Shown: piece by piece, positions 1 through 8,774 of the stretch
Position numbering within the stretch: the first letter of the stretch is position 1
How the letters are laid out: each line of letters starts with the position of its first letter
Assembly (NCBI GenBank): GCA_026645735.1
Contig: JAPKMT010000034.1
Span: forward strand, 1 to 34,438
DNA: 34,438 nucleotides
Reading direction: 5' to 3'
DNA from: Flexilinea sp.
GTDB taxonomy: Bacteria > Chloroflexota > Anaerolineae > Anaerolineales > Anaerolineaceae
Made by a program: the position numbers and the translations under genes
Notes under the pieces: generated by a model
Told to the model about the DNA's origin: nothing
The model's database searches: none
What the model saw: the letters and a program-made list of their open reading frames with translations, nothing else

Positions 1-851
<851 letters not shown>

Positions 852-953
852 ATTTTTTCGATCTTTCGATCGTTTCTTTTCGCTTCGATTCGCCGGAATT
901 GTCTGGTTTGTTTTTATTTCTGCTGCTTCTCAATTGTCAAGGTTCTTTTTTTT

Positions 954-976
954 CGTTGCATTGTTTTTTTGCAACG
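954..976 (-). other. Hairpin in the 16S leader
   Basis: CGTTGCA at 954-960 and TGCAACG at 970-976 form a perfect 7-bp stem with a 9-nt A-rich loop in the transcript. It lies between the downstream rRNA promoter and the 16S 5' end. It could be a leader processing or antitermination structure; no boxA-like match was obvious. A smaller GATC-rich hairpin (CGATC/GATCG, 859-872) lies closer to the mature end. Confidence 0.45.
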
Positions 977-983
977 GGACTTT

Positions 984-1011
984 ATTATATGTTTTTTCGT
1001 TTTTCTGTCAA
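984..1011 (-). promoter_or_regulatory. rRNA promoter, downstream of the tandem pair
   Basis: On the minus strand TTGACA (1006-1011) and TATAAT (984-989) are both perfect consensus hexamers separated by 16 bp. Transcription would start near 977 and read into 16S after about 125 nt of leader. A further TTGACA at 935-940 has only a weak -10 (TAAAAA or ATAAAA), so a third promoter is possible but not claimed. Confidence 0.85.
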
Positions 1012-1087
1012 GAGATTTTGGAATTTTGTTACAACCAATTTCTTACTTTTTCTCTCAACTTCTTACCATATTTTTAAGCCGGAGTGT

Positions 1088-1115
1088 ATTTTACTCCCAA
1101 TCCATTTTCTGTCAA
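1088..1115 (-). promoter_or_regulatory. rRNA promoter, upstream of the tandem pair
   Basis: On the minus strand TTGACA (1110-1115) is followed after 16 bp by TAAAAT (1088-1093). It begins only about 10 bp beyond the stop codon of the GT2 gene at 1125, and I see no strong terminator between that gene and the rRNA. Glycan-cluster transcripts may therefore run into the rRNA leader. A short GGAGT/ACTCC dyad (1081-1096) overlaps the -10. Confidence 0.7.
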
Positions 1116-1124
1116 TACTTTTCC

Positions 1125-1943
1125 CTAAAATTGATGTTTTTCGTGATTTTCAGTTTTTTGCCTCTTTTTCTGAAACATCTTTTTCCTTTTCCATGTAATC
1201 CATGGAGCAAGAATCTTACGCAAATAGTACTTGGCAAAAATCATGGAAAACCTGGATCCGCCATCCCGCACATGAACCCGCAGCATTTCAGGCCAGCAGC
1301 GTGCATCCGCAGAAACGGTTTTCGCGTCATCATGCAGTCTGAAATTCGCCCAGGTCTGACCAGGCAAATAATGAAACGATGTGATCCGGGCTAATCGCAC
1401 CCATAGATCGTAATCCATTGCAAAATAGAAAGAATGATCCAGCGGTCCGACTTTCTTCCATAAAACAGCACGAAAGAAAAAGGATTGTTGCGGAATATGG
1501 ACATACCCGCTTTCCAGTTTCTTGAGATTTGTCTGACTGGCATTGAACTTACCGATCACATTCCCATCAGAATCAATAAAATTACAATCTCCGTACACAA
1601 AACCAATTTGCGGATTCTGTATTAAGTAAGCGACTGCAGCAGATACTGCTCCGGGTTCATAAGTATCATCCGAATTCAGCCAAGCAAGGATTTCTCCATG
1701 CGCCTGATTGAAGCCTTTATTGATGGCATCGGTTTGTCCATGATCCCGTTCGGAATTCCAACTGGCAATCCGATCGGAGTATTTCTTGATAATCTCCACA
1801 CTATTGTCTTCAGAGCCGCCATCACAGATGATATATTCGATATTTGGATAATCCTGGCTCAGTACGGACTGAATCGTTTCTTCAAGGTATTTGGCTTGGT
1901 TGTAAGAAGGTGTGATAATACTGACAAGTGGCAATTTTTCCAT
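1125..1943 (-). CDS. Family 2 glycosyltransferase (GT-A fold)
   Basis: A soluble or peripheral GT2 enzyme of about 272 residues, expected to move a sugar from a nucleotide donor to a surface-glycan intermediate at the cytoplasmic membrane face. The N-terminus reads VSIITPSYNQAKYLEETIQS, the usual first GT2 strand. It is followed by a DGGSEDNS nucleotide-binding segment, GQTDAINKGF, and the metal-binding NSDD. The C-terminus is basic (WKRKKMFQKKRQK), which may help membrane contact. It is last in a run with the two GT-C genes upstream. I place the start at the ATG at 1943; a TTG one codon upstream (1946) lies at a better distance (9 nt) from GGGGAG, so either may be used. It resembles the GT2 at 5675-6658. 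Donor and acceptor cannot be told. Confidence 0.9.
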   Translation of the reverse strand: MEKLPLVSIITPSYNQAKYLEETIQSVLSQDYPNIEYIICDGGSEDNSVEIIKKYSDRIASWNSERDHGQTDAINKGFNQAHGEILAWLNSDDTYEPGAVSAAVAYLIQNPQIGFVYGDCNFIDSDGNVIGKFNASQTNLKKLESGYVHIPQQSFFFRAVLWKKVGPLDHSFYFAMDYDLWVRLARITSFHYLPGQTWANFRLHDDAKTVSADARCWPEMLRVHVRDGGSRFSMIFAKYYLRKILAPWITWKRKKMFQKKRQKTENHEKHQF

Positions 1944-1947
1944 CAAT

Positions 1948-3456
1948 TTATTGAACTCCCCTTAAATCAAATACCAAATAATCAGCAGTCTGCCGATATG
2001 CAGTCGCGTTGGCCATCAACCAGCGCTGAAGCCTCGGTTGTTGATAATATTTATCGAAATCTGTGATGATCAGGAATTCCCGGTTCATCATCGATTTTCG
2101 AATTTTCTCTATCGCTTCATTCTCTTCTTGTTTTTCTACATTTTCATCCCAAACCAGCGGCGTTCTTAGCCCCCAATAGATCATACCAGCGCCATAATCA
2201 TCCATGATGCCGATTGTATTGATCTGTCCTTTATAAGGATCCAGTTCAACGGCAAGATTCTGCCAAAGTCTCGGCCAGCTTCGGTAATCATTGCGCTTAA
2301 GTGTGATCACACTGTCTGTTATCCACCAGAAAAAGGTCCCAAAGAGCAGCACGAATAACAAAAGTTTTGTATTTTTCTTTCCAGCCTGAATTTGCCGCAA
2401 TCCGGTCATTATGTAATCAACTGTTTTTCCTGCTCCGACAGCAAGAACAGGAAATAAAGGGAGCTGATAATAATCATGCGTACCGATATGATGTGGCAGC
2501 GCCAATCCGTACAGGATATATCCCGCCAGGAATCCAACCCAAAGCATGCGATTTTTCTTATTTGCTATGGAAAAAATTCCCATCAAACTTCCGACTACCA
2601 TCGGAATTCCAAAGACCTGCTCTAATTTTCGAATCCAACGAATATAGAAAGCAGGAGAAATGATTTCTTCAATCTGAAATCTTCCCTGGTATTGCTGCAC
2701 CAGAAATCCTTGAATCACATAGCCCCAGAAGTTATACACAAGCACCGGAAGTAAACTCATCATCGCGATCAGCCAGATCTGCCTGTTTCGCAATGCATTT
2801 TTCAATCCATATTCAGAAAGGACAAAGAATGCTGCCGCCACTCCATAAGGAAAAACCGAAACCTGCTTTACAAGGATTGCAAAACCGGCAATGATTCCGG
2901 CTATCAGTGCGCGTGTGAAGGTCGGGCGATCATTCCACAACAACAAAGCTTCCAATGCCCAAATCAGCAGCATCATCATCAATGGATCCGGCTGGAAAGA
3001 ACGACTGGCAAAAATCCCGTAAGGGAAAAGAAGGAAAAATCCCAGACAAGTCAGTCTGCCCACCTGGCCAGTAATTCTTCGGCTAAGTCGTAGAATACCC
3101 CAGCCTCCGATCATCCAAAAAAGGATGGAACAAGCTCGCGGTATGCGCAAATCCGCATTACCGGCCAACAGATACAATTGTGCGGTCAGATATTCAAATA
3201 ACGGCGGTTCTATCCATGGCTCCTGAACACCGCGCATGATCGCTTCATGCTCATATTCTGCATCAAAACCAGGCAGATCGCCCTCATGATTCAAAAACAC
3301 TGCCCTGGCGATCAAAGCCGAGTGCAGCTGTCGTGCCGGATGAAAATCCAGCGGAGGATCATCAAAATCGAACAACCGTATTGCCAACGCTGCACAAAAA
3401 AATAAAAATATAAAAAAATGATAATAAAGACTCGTTTTATTCTGTTCAGTTGTCAT
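1948..3456 (-). CDS. GT-C membrane glycosyltransferase (GT39/ArnT-like), copy 2
   Basis: A 502-residue polytopic membrane protein with about ten hydrophobic segments, the first at residues 12-28. The first extracytoplasmic loop begins with DPPLDFHPARQ. Its acidic residue matches the place where GT39/PMT-type enzymes keep a catalytic Asp. Such enzymes use a polyprenyl-phosphate sugar to glycosylate lipids or proteins on the outer face of the membrane. The C-terminal part is a soluble extracytoplasmic domain. It overlaps the stop of the upstream paralogue by 11 nt and ends 4 nt before the ATG of the GT2 gene, so the three are probably co-translated. Acceptor unknown; the family call rests on topology and the loop motif. 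Confidence 0.85.
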   Translation of the reverse strand: MTTEQNKTSLYYHFFIFLFFCAALAIRLFDFDDPPLDFHPARQLHSALIARAVFLNHEGDLPGFDAEYEHEAIMRGVQEPWIEPPLFEYLTAQLYLLAGNADLRIPRACSILFWMIGGWGILRLSRRITGQVGRLTCLGFFLLFPYGIFASRSFQPDPLMMMLLIWALEALLLWNDRPTFTRALIAGIIAGFAILVKQVSVFPYGVAAAFFVLSEYGLKNALRNRQIWLIAMMSLLPVLVYNFWGYVIQGFLVQQYQGRFQIEEIISPAFYIRWIRKLEQVFGIPMVVGSLMGIFSIANKKNRMLWVGFLAGYILYGLALPHHIGTHDYYQLPLFPVLAVGAGKTVDYIMTGLRQIQAGKKNTKLLLFVLLFGTFFWWITDSVITLKRNDYRSWPRLWQNLAVELDPYKGQINTIGIMDDYGAGMIYWGLRTPLVWDENVEKQEENEAIEKIRKSMMNREFLIITDFDKYYQQPRLQRWLMANATAYRQTADYLVFDLRGVQ

Positions 3457-4975
3457 CGGCAGATGATTTCCTTAAATCGTAAATTATGAATCCATTTCCC
3501 TCAAAATAAACCGGCAAAGCTGATAAACGATTTTTCAGTTCAGGCTGAGCGTCCAATTCATTTGCTACCGTAACCAGAAAAAAATCCTTATCTTTTGTTT
3601 GAGCCTGAAAATAAGATGAAAAATCTGAACGTTCCCTGCCGGCAAGATCAAACAAGGCATTATCTTTTGAGTCAGGCCAGGATGCATCCGGAGCACGCCA
3701 TCCATAAAAGATCAGACGCAATCCATAATCAGAGGTCAGCGCGATAAATGATGAATTTTCCGGGATTGCCTGAGCCACTTTCCGCCAGCTCGCCGGCTCC
3801 AAGGCATAACTGGCTGCCCGTAATGAACCACAAGAGACAAAAGCCCCATACCCGCTCAATAACAGGATGATACAGTAAATTCCAAACCTTCGAAGAAAAT
3901 GAAGCGCTTCCATTTTCCTGAACAAGACCTCCAGAAGGGGAATTAATGAAACGGAAATCAGCGGGACAAGAATTAAGCTGTAATATTCATGAGTACTAAT
4001 TTGATACGGTACCACCAAACCATATGCCAAATACCCCATCCACCAGCCAATAAGGAGACCAAATAATTTCCTATCGCTCAATAACACGCCCCAAACAGCC
4101 AGCAAGGGCAGGATTAATCCCGTTAAACCTTTAATCAGAGCAATCCAACTTGAGTAAAATTTGGATGTAAGGACGAGACCTGAAAGGGAGATTACCCAAA
4201 AGCTGAAGAAATCTCCTGAACGAGAGGGATTAAAAACGAAATAATAGAGGATTGATGGAATCAGCATCAGAACTCCCATGCTGATTCCCTGGAACATAAC
4301 CAGTAAGCCGTTTTTTCTCTGGAAAACAGCAATCAAACAACCAACCAACATAAATCCGACAAAAAAAGCGGCAAAAATTTTAATCAGAATTGTGAATCCG
4401 CCGGCAAGAGCTGCAAATAGAAATTGACTCCACGTCGGTTTTTCCATCCAGCGATAAAGCGCAAATGCGGTTATCACGACCCACGAGCACATCCATGGGT
4501 CCGGTTGGATCGAACGACTTGCAATCACACTGAATGGCAAGAAAAAATATACCAGAAGGCTGCAGATTACGGCAAACCATGAAGCTATCTTGCGACCCAT
4601 CAAAAATATAAAGAAACCGCCCAATGTCCAGAAAAATGCGCTGAAAATACGACCAACCCAAAAATATTCCTGGCCCAGTATCATATCCATCCAGGACATA
4701 ATACGCTCCATAATCGGAGGTTCATAAACCTCAAGCGATGCCAGTTTAACAGCTTTATCAAGCGTTTCCGTATCAGGCATTTCAGACGCTGCTGCTTCAT
4801 AAAAAAAAGAACGCGCAATAATGGCAGAACGAAGTTGTCGGGATGCATGGAAGTCCAGCGGTGGATCTGTCAGATCATAGATACGAACAGCAAATCCCAA
4901 TACACAAATCACCAGCACCAAAAAAAGTTCAGCTGTTGATGTCCCTTTTTTGCCCCAGACCCAAAATTTTTGCAT
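3446..4975 (-). CDS. GT-C membrane glycosyltransferase (GT39/ArnT-like), copy 1
   Basis: A 509-residue polytopic membrane protein, paralogous to the next gene. Both share DPPLDFHxxRQLxSAxIARxxF in the first loop, SRSxQPDPxM after the early helices, a PxxxxTHxYYxL segment near the middle, and DLR at the C-terminus. It should be a polyprenyl-phosphate-sugar-dependent transferase acting outside the membrane. The ATG at 4975 begins MQKFWVWGKKG, a short cytoplasmic tail before the first TM segment at about 16-32. The two genes overlap by 11 nt, which fits a tandem duplication. Which sugar or acceptor each uses cannot be told. Confidence 0.85.
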   Translation of the reverse strand: MQKFWVWGKKGTSTAELFLVLVICVLGFAVRIYDLTDPPLDFHASRQLRSAIIARSFFYEAAASEMPDTETLDKAVKLASLEVYEPPIMERIMSWMDMILGQEYFWVGRIFSAFFWTLGGFFIFLMGRKIASWFAVICSLLVYFFLPFSVIASRSIQPDPWMCSWVVITAFALYRWMEKPTWSQFLFAALAGGFTILIKIFAAFFVGFMLVGCLIAVFQRKNGLLVMFQGISMGVLMLIPSILYYFVFNPSRSGDFFSFWVISLSGLVLTSKFYSSWIALIKGLTGLILPLLAVWGVLLSDRKLFGLLIGWWMGYLAYGLVVPYQISTHEYYSLILVPLISVSLIPLLEVLFRKMEALHFLRRFGIYCIILLLSGYGAFVSCGSLRAASYALEPASWRKVAQAIPENSSFIALTSDYGLRLIFYGWRAPDASWPDSKDNALFDLAGRERSDFSSYFQAQTKDKDFFLVTVANELDAQPELKNRLSALPVYFEGNGFIIYDLRKSSADDN

Positions 4976-5043
4976 GGTTCAATTTTACTTTGAAAGAATG
5001 AAAGCGAAAATTTTCAGTAATTCGAAATATGAAAAGAATTTAT

Positions 5044-5090
5044 TGTTGTTCTTATGGTTTTGCGCGAAGCACAAAACCATAAAAACAACA
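5044..5090 (-). terminator. Long hairpin, probable terminator after the DUF523 gene
   Basis: Arms at 5044-5062 and 5072-5090 pair over 18 of 19 positions around the 9-nt loop CGCGAAGCA. It starts 4 nt beyond the stop codon of the minus-strand DUF523 gene. The stem is longer than a usual terminator and has no clean T-run. It resembles the hairpin at 22085-22129 in build and loop. Confidence 0.65.
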
Positions 5091-5093
5091 TAT

Positions 5094-5510
5094 TTAGTTT
5101 ATTTCTTCTTCCGTAATTACTTCGATTCCATTTTGTTTGCAGAGTGCTGCAAAGATACCGTTACCCGAAATTAAGGTTCCAGAAAAGTTACCATCATATA
5201 TTTCACCATATCCGCAGGAAGGTGATTTCGATTTTAATATTGCTTTTTTCGAACCTGCCAATTTTGCAACAGCAAGCGCTTCTTCTGCTCCACGACAAAA
5301 TTGCGCTGTCACATCTTCACCATTCTCGGTCATCACACGGTTTTCCTTGATCTGACAACAAGGCCGTGGAGTCGATAGTCCGCCTAATTGCTCCGGGCAA
5401 ACCGGAATAGCCTTTCCCTCAGCGATCAGACGCATTACGCTTTCATTCGACATATCTTTACCATCATAGCGACAATGCAGTCCTGCCAGACAGCCACTGA
5501 CAATAATCAT
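5094..5510 (-). CDS. DUF523 family protein
   Basis: A 138-residue cytoplasmic protein of the DUF523 family, whose biochemical role is not firmly known to me. Diagnostic features are VSGCLAGLHCRYDG at the N-terminus, IPVCPEQLGGLSTPRPCCQI in the middle and SKSPSCGYG later. The many conserved Cys suggest metal or sulfur chemistry (inference). Three consecutive ATG codons occur (5516, 5513, 5510). GGAG lies 3, 6 and 9 nt before them, so I prefer the third, which also matches the usual family start (M-I-x-V-S). It stands alone between two glycan units and is followed directly by a long hairpin. The intergenic stretch 5511-5674 shows nothing clear. Confidence 0.85.
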   Translation of the reverse strand: MIIVSGCLAGLHCRYDGKDMSNESVMRLIAEGKAIPVCPEQLGGLSTPRPCCQIKENRVMTENGEDVTAQFCRGAEEALAVAKLAGSKKAILKSKSPSCGYGEIYDGNFSGTLISGNGIFAALCKQNGIEVITEEEIN

Positions 5511-5674
5511 CATCATTCTCTCCAGTTCTGTTACAAATTTGATAAATACTCAGCGTATCGAAATATCAGAAAAATAGTTATTGTGTTTTTCGATTTACTG
5601 AAGAATTTGATCTTCCCTGAACCTGTGTCCATCAAAACAATGTGGGAGTTATGGTTCAACAGATAAGTTCCAAA

Positions 5675-6658
5675 TTAAGACAGATGCTTCAACTCTTCAT
5701 CCAGAATAGCCTGACAGGTTTTCATCTGTTCCAAACGTTTCGCGGTTTTTTTTTCATAGAGTGTTGCCGCTTTTTGGGGTGCAGCTGTCATTAACAGGGT
5801 TAATGCCAATCGCCGGTGATCTTCCAGTACGCGTCCCGGGAACAAACAGAAAGCATCCCAGTAACGGGAAAGTGCTTTCCACGCCATATCCCCATTCGAC
5901 AGATAGTTCGCATCCAGCCAATTTGCACCGCCAAGAATTCTTCGCTGTTTCTGCTGGTATGTCTTTTTCAGCAACGCATCCGTTTTCATCCATTCAGCAA
6001 GTCGGAAAGCCTCTTTTCCGAACTCCGCTGCATGTGCGCGATTTTTGGCTTCTGCATAGAATCGCGCAACAGCCCATAAATTGTGCTGATACGCAATTTT
6101 CCCGCGAGATGCAATACGAAGCCAAAGATGATGATCCAAGAGATAATGGTAATTAAGATCAAGGCCCCCTGCCTCTTCCCAGGCTCTACGCCGAAAAAAG
6201 ACAGCAGGTTGTCCAATAATCCGGAACGTCATCAAATCAGTCAGATCATAGTCTTTATAATGCATGACATTGAGTAATTTATTGCTGCCATCCAATGAAA
6301 GCACATCGCCATAGACTAAATCCACATCCGGGTGAGAAGCAAAGAAATCTGCAACTGCAGAAAATGATTTTCGGAGATAAAAATCATCGGAATTGATCCA
6401 GCCAAAAATATCACCGGAACAGCATGAAAAACCTTTATTAATAGCGTCTGCCTGGCCACCGTCTTTTTCAGAAATCCAGCCGCTCAACTGATTCTCATAT
6501 TTTTGGATAATTTCGACGCTGCCATCCGAGGATGCCCCATCCATCACAAAATATTCTAAAGCCGGATAATCCTGATTCAAAACAGAACGGATAGCAGTCT
6601 CAAGATATGCTGCCTGCTGATAAGATGGGGTTACGATTGAAATTGTAGGACGGGTCAT
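5675..6658 (-). CDS. Family 2 glycosyltransferase with C-terminal extension
   Basis: A 327-residue GT2 enzyme. The start is the ATG at 6658: it is preceded by AAGGA at good spacing and gives MTRPTISIVTPSYQQAAYL, the normal GT2 start. The open frame runs 88 codons further upstream, but that part only overlaps the DUF115 gene and reads as non-protein-like sequence. DGASSDGS, GQADAINKGF and NSDD are the donor and metal motifs; LDHHLWLRIA lies in the acceptor half. About 90 residues beyond the GT2 core are charged and helical, absent from the paralogue at 1125-1943. It starts 7 nt after the stop of the DUF115 gene, with the RBS overlapping that stop, so the two are coupled. Probably builds a surface glycan; sugar unknown. 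Confidence 0.9.
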   Translation of the reverse strand: MTRPTISIVTPSYQQAAYLETAIRSVLNQDYPALEYFVMDGASSDGSVEIIQKYENQLSGWISEKDGGQADAINKGFSCCSGDIFGWINSDDFYLRKSFSAVADFFASHPDVDLVYGDVLSLDGSNKLLNVMHYKDYDLTDLMTFRIIGQPAVFFRRRAWEEAGGLDLNYHYLLDHHLWLRIASRGKIAYQHNLWAVARFYAEAKNRAHAAEFGKEAFRLAEWMKTDALLKKTYQQKQRRILGGANWLDANYLSNGDMAWKALSRYWDAFCLFPGRVLEDHRRLALTLLMTAAPQKAATLYEKKTAKRLEQMKTCQAILDEELKHLS

Positions 6659-6665
6659 TGGTTCC

Positions 6666-7469
6666 TTAAAAGAGCGAGTCGTATCTGACCTTCGGGAAAA
6701 CCTGTAATTTTCCACCAACGGTAGCATCAATGATCTCGCGCCCTTCCGCTTTGTAGACCTCTCTTGCCAATGTGTATGACCGTTCCGAGGTATCCAGGTC
6801 CGGCAGCTGCCAGCGAAAACCCTTCCCAAAATAACCGGGATTAAAATGATTCGGATCATCACCCTGAGACACAACAGTCTCATTGGGTTTGCCCTTTGTC
6901 GCAAAATTATGATCCACGCCAATCAAAATCACTTGCTGAAAACCCAGAAAAAAAGCAGTCTGCAACGCCATATACGTCACTGTTGCACCTTCCCATAAGC
7001 GTTTTCGGATATCCTTTGCAAAAGTGGGTCCGGTATAGGTTGAATAGAGAAAAAACATATTTTCTTCTGGCTGAAGCCACTTCATCGCCCGTGTTGTCAC
7101 AAAACGTGGCATTTTTAATTTCTGAATATCTGCAGAGGTTTGTTCTACGACAAGATCATTGACGCATAAATAATAAGACGTTTCAAAACCCATTTCCGGA
7201 AACGCCAGATAAATCCGGTTTAATCCGAAAGTCATTTCGTTGCGCAACTTTGAGAGATCCGTATTTTTAAGACTGGGGCCGTTTCCCATAATAAAACAGC
7301 GTTCCCCTTTGTGGGTGTCTTTTATTGCAGCCAAGCGGCGAATTGAATCGCGCCGTGTTTTACTAAAATACGCTTCCGGAATGTTACCAAGTCTTTTCAG
7401 GCTGTCAAATACTTCTTTCCCGGTATTCAGAACCGGTTCAGGCATTATTTTTTTTATTGTTTTCTTCAT
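6666..7469 (-). CDS. MptE-like/DUF115 protein, candidate nonulosonate transferase
   Basis: A 267-residue protein with the MptE-like (DUF115) pattern: GERCFIMGNGPSLKNTDLSK at residues 55-74, then a Rossmann-like fold with VILIGVDHNFATKG at about 180-193. Archaeal MptE is a pterin diphosphokinase, but bacterial members include the central domain of Maf flagellin glycosyltransferases, and the NGPSL loop also resembles CMP-sialic-acid-dependent GT42 sialyltransferases. Because nonulosonate synthesis genes lie just upstream and a GT2 gene follows by 7 nt, transfer of a CMP-activated sugar is the most economical guess. No signal peptide or TM segment is visible. The extended -10 at 7523-7528 probably drives it. 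Confidence 0.75.
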   Translation of the reverse strand: MKKTIKKIMPEPVLNTGKEVFDSLKRLGNIPEAYFSKTRRDSIRRLAAIKDTHKGERCFIMGNGPSLKNTDLSKLRNEMTFGLNRIYLAFPEMGFETSYYLCVNDLVVEQTSADIQKLKMPRFVTTRAMKWLQPEENMFFLYSTYTGPTFAKDIRKRLWEGATVTYMALQTAFFLGFQQVILIGVDHNFATKGKPNETVVSQGDDPNHFNPGYFGKGFRWQLPDLDTSERSYTLAREVYKAEGREIIDATVGGKLQVFPKVRYDSLF

Positions 7470-7522
7470 GTTTCCCGATCACCAGGTTTTAAAGATATAT
7501 TTAGATTGAGATTGTTTTCTCG

Positions 7523-7531
7523 ATTATAACA
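7523..7531 (-). promoter_or_regulatory. Extended -10 promoter for the DUF115-GT2 pair
   Basis: On the minus strand the sequence is TGTTATAAT, a perfect -10 with the TG extension. There is no good -35 at 16-18 bp, as extended -10 promoters allow. The start point would be near 7516, giving a leader of about 47 nt. The strong terminator at 7698-7734 separates this unit from the dehydrogenase gene upstream. Confidence 0.55.
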
Positions 7532-7603
7532 AGTCATTGGGACATAAACATCCATTGATCATATCAACAATGATTTGAAAATATGAACCAACCTTGCGAA
7601 TAG

Positions 7604-7667
7604 CAGATGAAAGAAATTACACATCCGATAATGAAAATTGAATTCAATTTTCGTAGGAATTGCTGTC
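7604..7667. repeat. 64-nt interspersed repeat, copy A
   Basis: Aligns without gaps to 23859-23922, with 53 of 64 bases identical by eye. It contains a perfect 20-nt palindrome at 7633-7652 centred on GAATTC. Both copies lie a short way 3' of a minus-strand stop codon. The rest of 7470-7745 holds only the promoter and terminator listed separately. Confidence 0.7.
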
Positions 7668-7697
7668 AAATCAAAAATGATGCTGTAAAAGAAATGG

Positions 7698-7734
7698 AAA
7701 AGGCAGGACAGGGAAGGTCCCTGTCCTGCCTTTT
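7698..7734 (-). terminator. Rho-independent terminator of the nonulosonate operon
   Basis: A perfect 16-bp stem (AAAAGGCAGGACAGGG with its complement) around a 5-nt loop, flanked by A and T runs on both sides so that it can act in either direction. It lies 12 nt past the stop of the dehydrogenase gene and marks the end of the 14078-7746 transcript. Confidence 0.92.
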
Positions 7735-7745
7735 CAACAAAATTT

Positions 7746-8723
7746 TTAATATTTCTTTTTTATCTCTTCAAAATTTGAAACATCATATCCCAGTGGGACC
7801 AATAGATTACGAATCGTATTCCAATGAACTCTTTCGCAAGCCATCGGGCTGAAATTCGAATTGTGCGGCGCTATCATCACATTCTTCATCGACAAGAGCG
7901 GAGAATCCAAAGGCAACGGTTCTCTCTCAAAAACATCCAAAGCAGCACCGCCAATTTTTCCAGCTTGCAGCGCTTCCACCAGTGCTGCTTCGTCAATTAC
8001 GGGTCCACGCGATGTATTGATCAGAATTGCGGTCGGTTTCATGTAACTGAGCGTTTCACGGTTGATCAAATGACGGCTGGAAGGATTCAAATCAGTGTGA
8101 CAGGTTACAAAATCAGATTGCTCCAATAATTCTTGCAAGGACACAGATTCAATCCGGTTCTCAATCAGAAAATCCGGTTTAATCGGAGCGATGTCATTTA
8201 CCAAAATACGACAACCAAAAGCGCGGGCGCGTCTGACCATCGCTTGCCCGATGTTTCCAACACCGATGATACCCAGTGTGCATTCAGACAGTGTTGTGAT
8301 CGGTGGCTTATTCCAGATCCCTGTATGCATATCATCATCCATAAAAGGCAGTTTGCGCGCAAAGGACAGAATGTATCCCATCGCTGTCTCGGAAACCGGA
8401 ATTGTAAAAGCATTCAGGGTATTACCGACAAATACACCAAGACGGGTTGCAGTTTCTTTATCAATTGCATCAATGCCGGTTCCCCACTTGGAAATCACTT
8501 TAAGACGGGGAACACAAGCTTCAATGACTCTTGCACTGTATTCATCATCTCCACAGATCGTACCATCGAATTGACCGGCATAAGCGATGATTTCATCTTC
8601 TATCAGTTTCTGCTTGATATCCGGGACAAGCATCTCCATCCCGTAATATCCTTCCAGGACTTTACGGAAACGCTCAGTGGATGCCATCATATAGGGTGCA
8701 GAAAAAATGATCGTATGTTTCAT
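7746..8723 (-). CDS. D-isomer-specific 2-hydroxyacid dehydrogenase (phosphoglycerate dehydrogenase-like)
   Basis: A 325-residue NAD(P)-dependent dehydrogenase that should interconvert a 2-oxoacid and a D-2-hydroxyacid. It has GVGNIG (residues 154-159) for the dinucleotide, followed by an acidic residue (VND, 175-177) that favours NAD. The catalytic triad appears intact: Arg239 in NTSRGPVID, Glu268 in FEREPL and His287 in APHNSN. There is no C-terminal ACT domain, so it is not a full regulated SerA. It is last in the nonulosonate operon, 51 nt after the cytidylyltransferase, with AGGAG 9 nt before its ATG. This places its substrate in sugar-acid metabolism rather than serine synthesis (inference). 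Exact substrate unknown. Confidence 0.9.
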   Translation of the reverse strand: MKHTIIFSAPYMMASTERFRKVLEGYYGMEMLVPDIKQKLIEDEIIAYAGQFDGTICGDDEYSARVIEACVPRLKVISKWGTGIDAIDKETATRLGVFVGNTLNAFTIPVSETAMGYILSFARKLPFMDDDMHTGIWNKPPITTLSECTLGIIGVGNIGQAMVRRARAFGCRILVNDIAPIKPDFLIENRIESVSLQELLEQSDFVTCHTDLNPSSRHLINRETLSYMKPTAILINTSRGPVIDEAALVEALQAGKIGGAALDVFEREPLPLDSPLLSMKNVMIAPHNSNFSPMACERVHWNTIRNLLVPLGYDVSNFEEIKKKY

Positions 8724-8774
8724 GTACGTTTTCTCCTAATTTAAAAATTCAAGATAAGAGGTTCCGGCTTGTTT

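Noticed and set aside
6659..6922. N-terminal extension of the GT2 gene at 5675-6658
   Set aside because: It overlaps the DUF115 gene out of frame, reads as unlikely protein, and a good RBS precedes the ATG at 6658.
6666..7469. Pterin diphosphokinase MptE
   Set aside because: Only the fold-level signature is shared; no pterin pathway genes are nearby, while the glycan context is strong.
7746..8723. serA phosphoglycerate dehydrogenase for serine synthesis
   Set aside because: No ACT or intervening domain, and it is the last gene of a glycan operon. The general 2-hydroxyacid dehydrogenase call is safer.
7861..8744. Long plus-strand frames opposite the dehydrogenase gene
   Set aside because: They are shadows of the minus-strand gene, which has full family motifs and an RBS.
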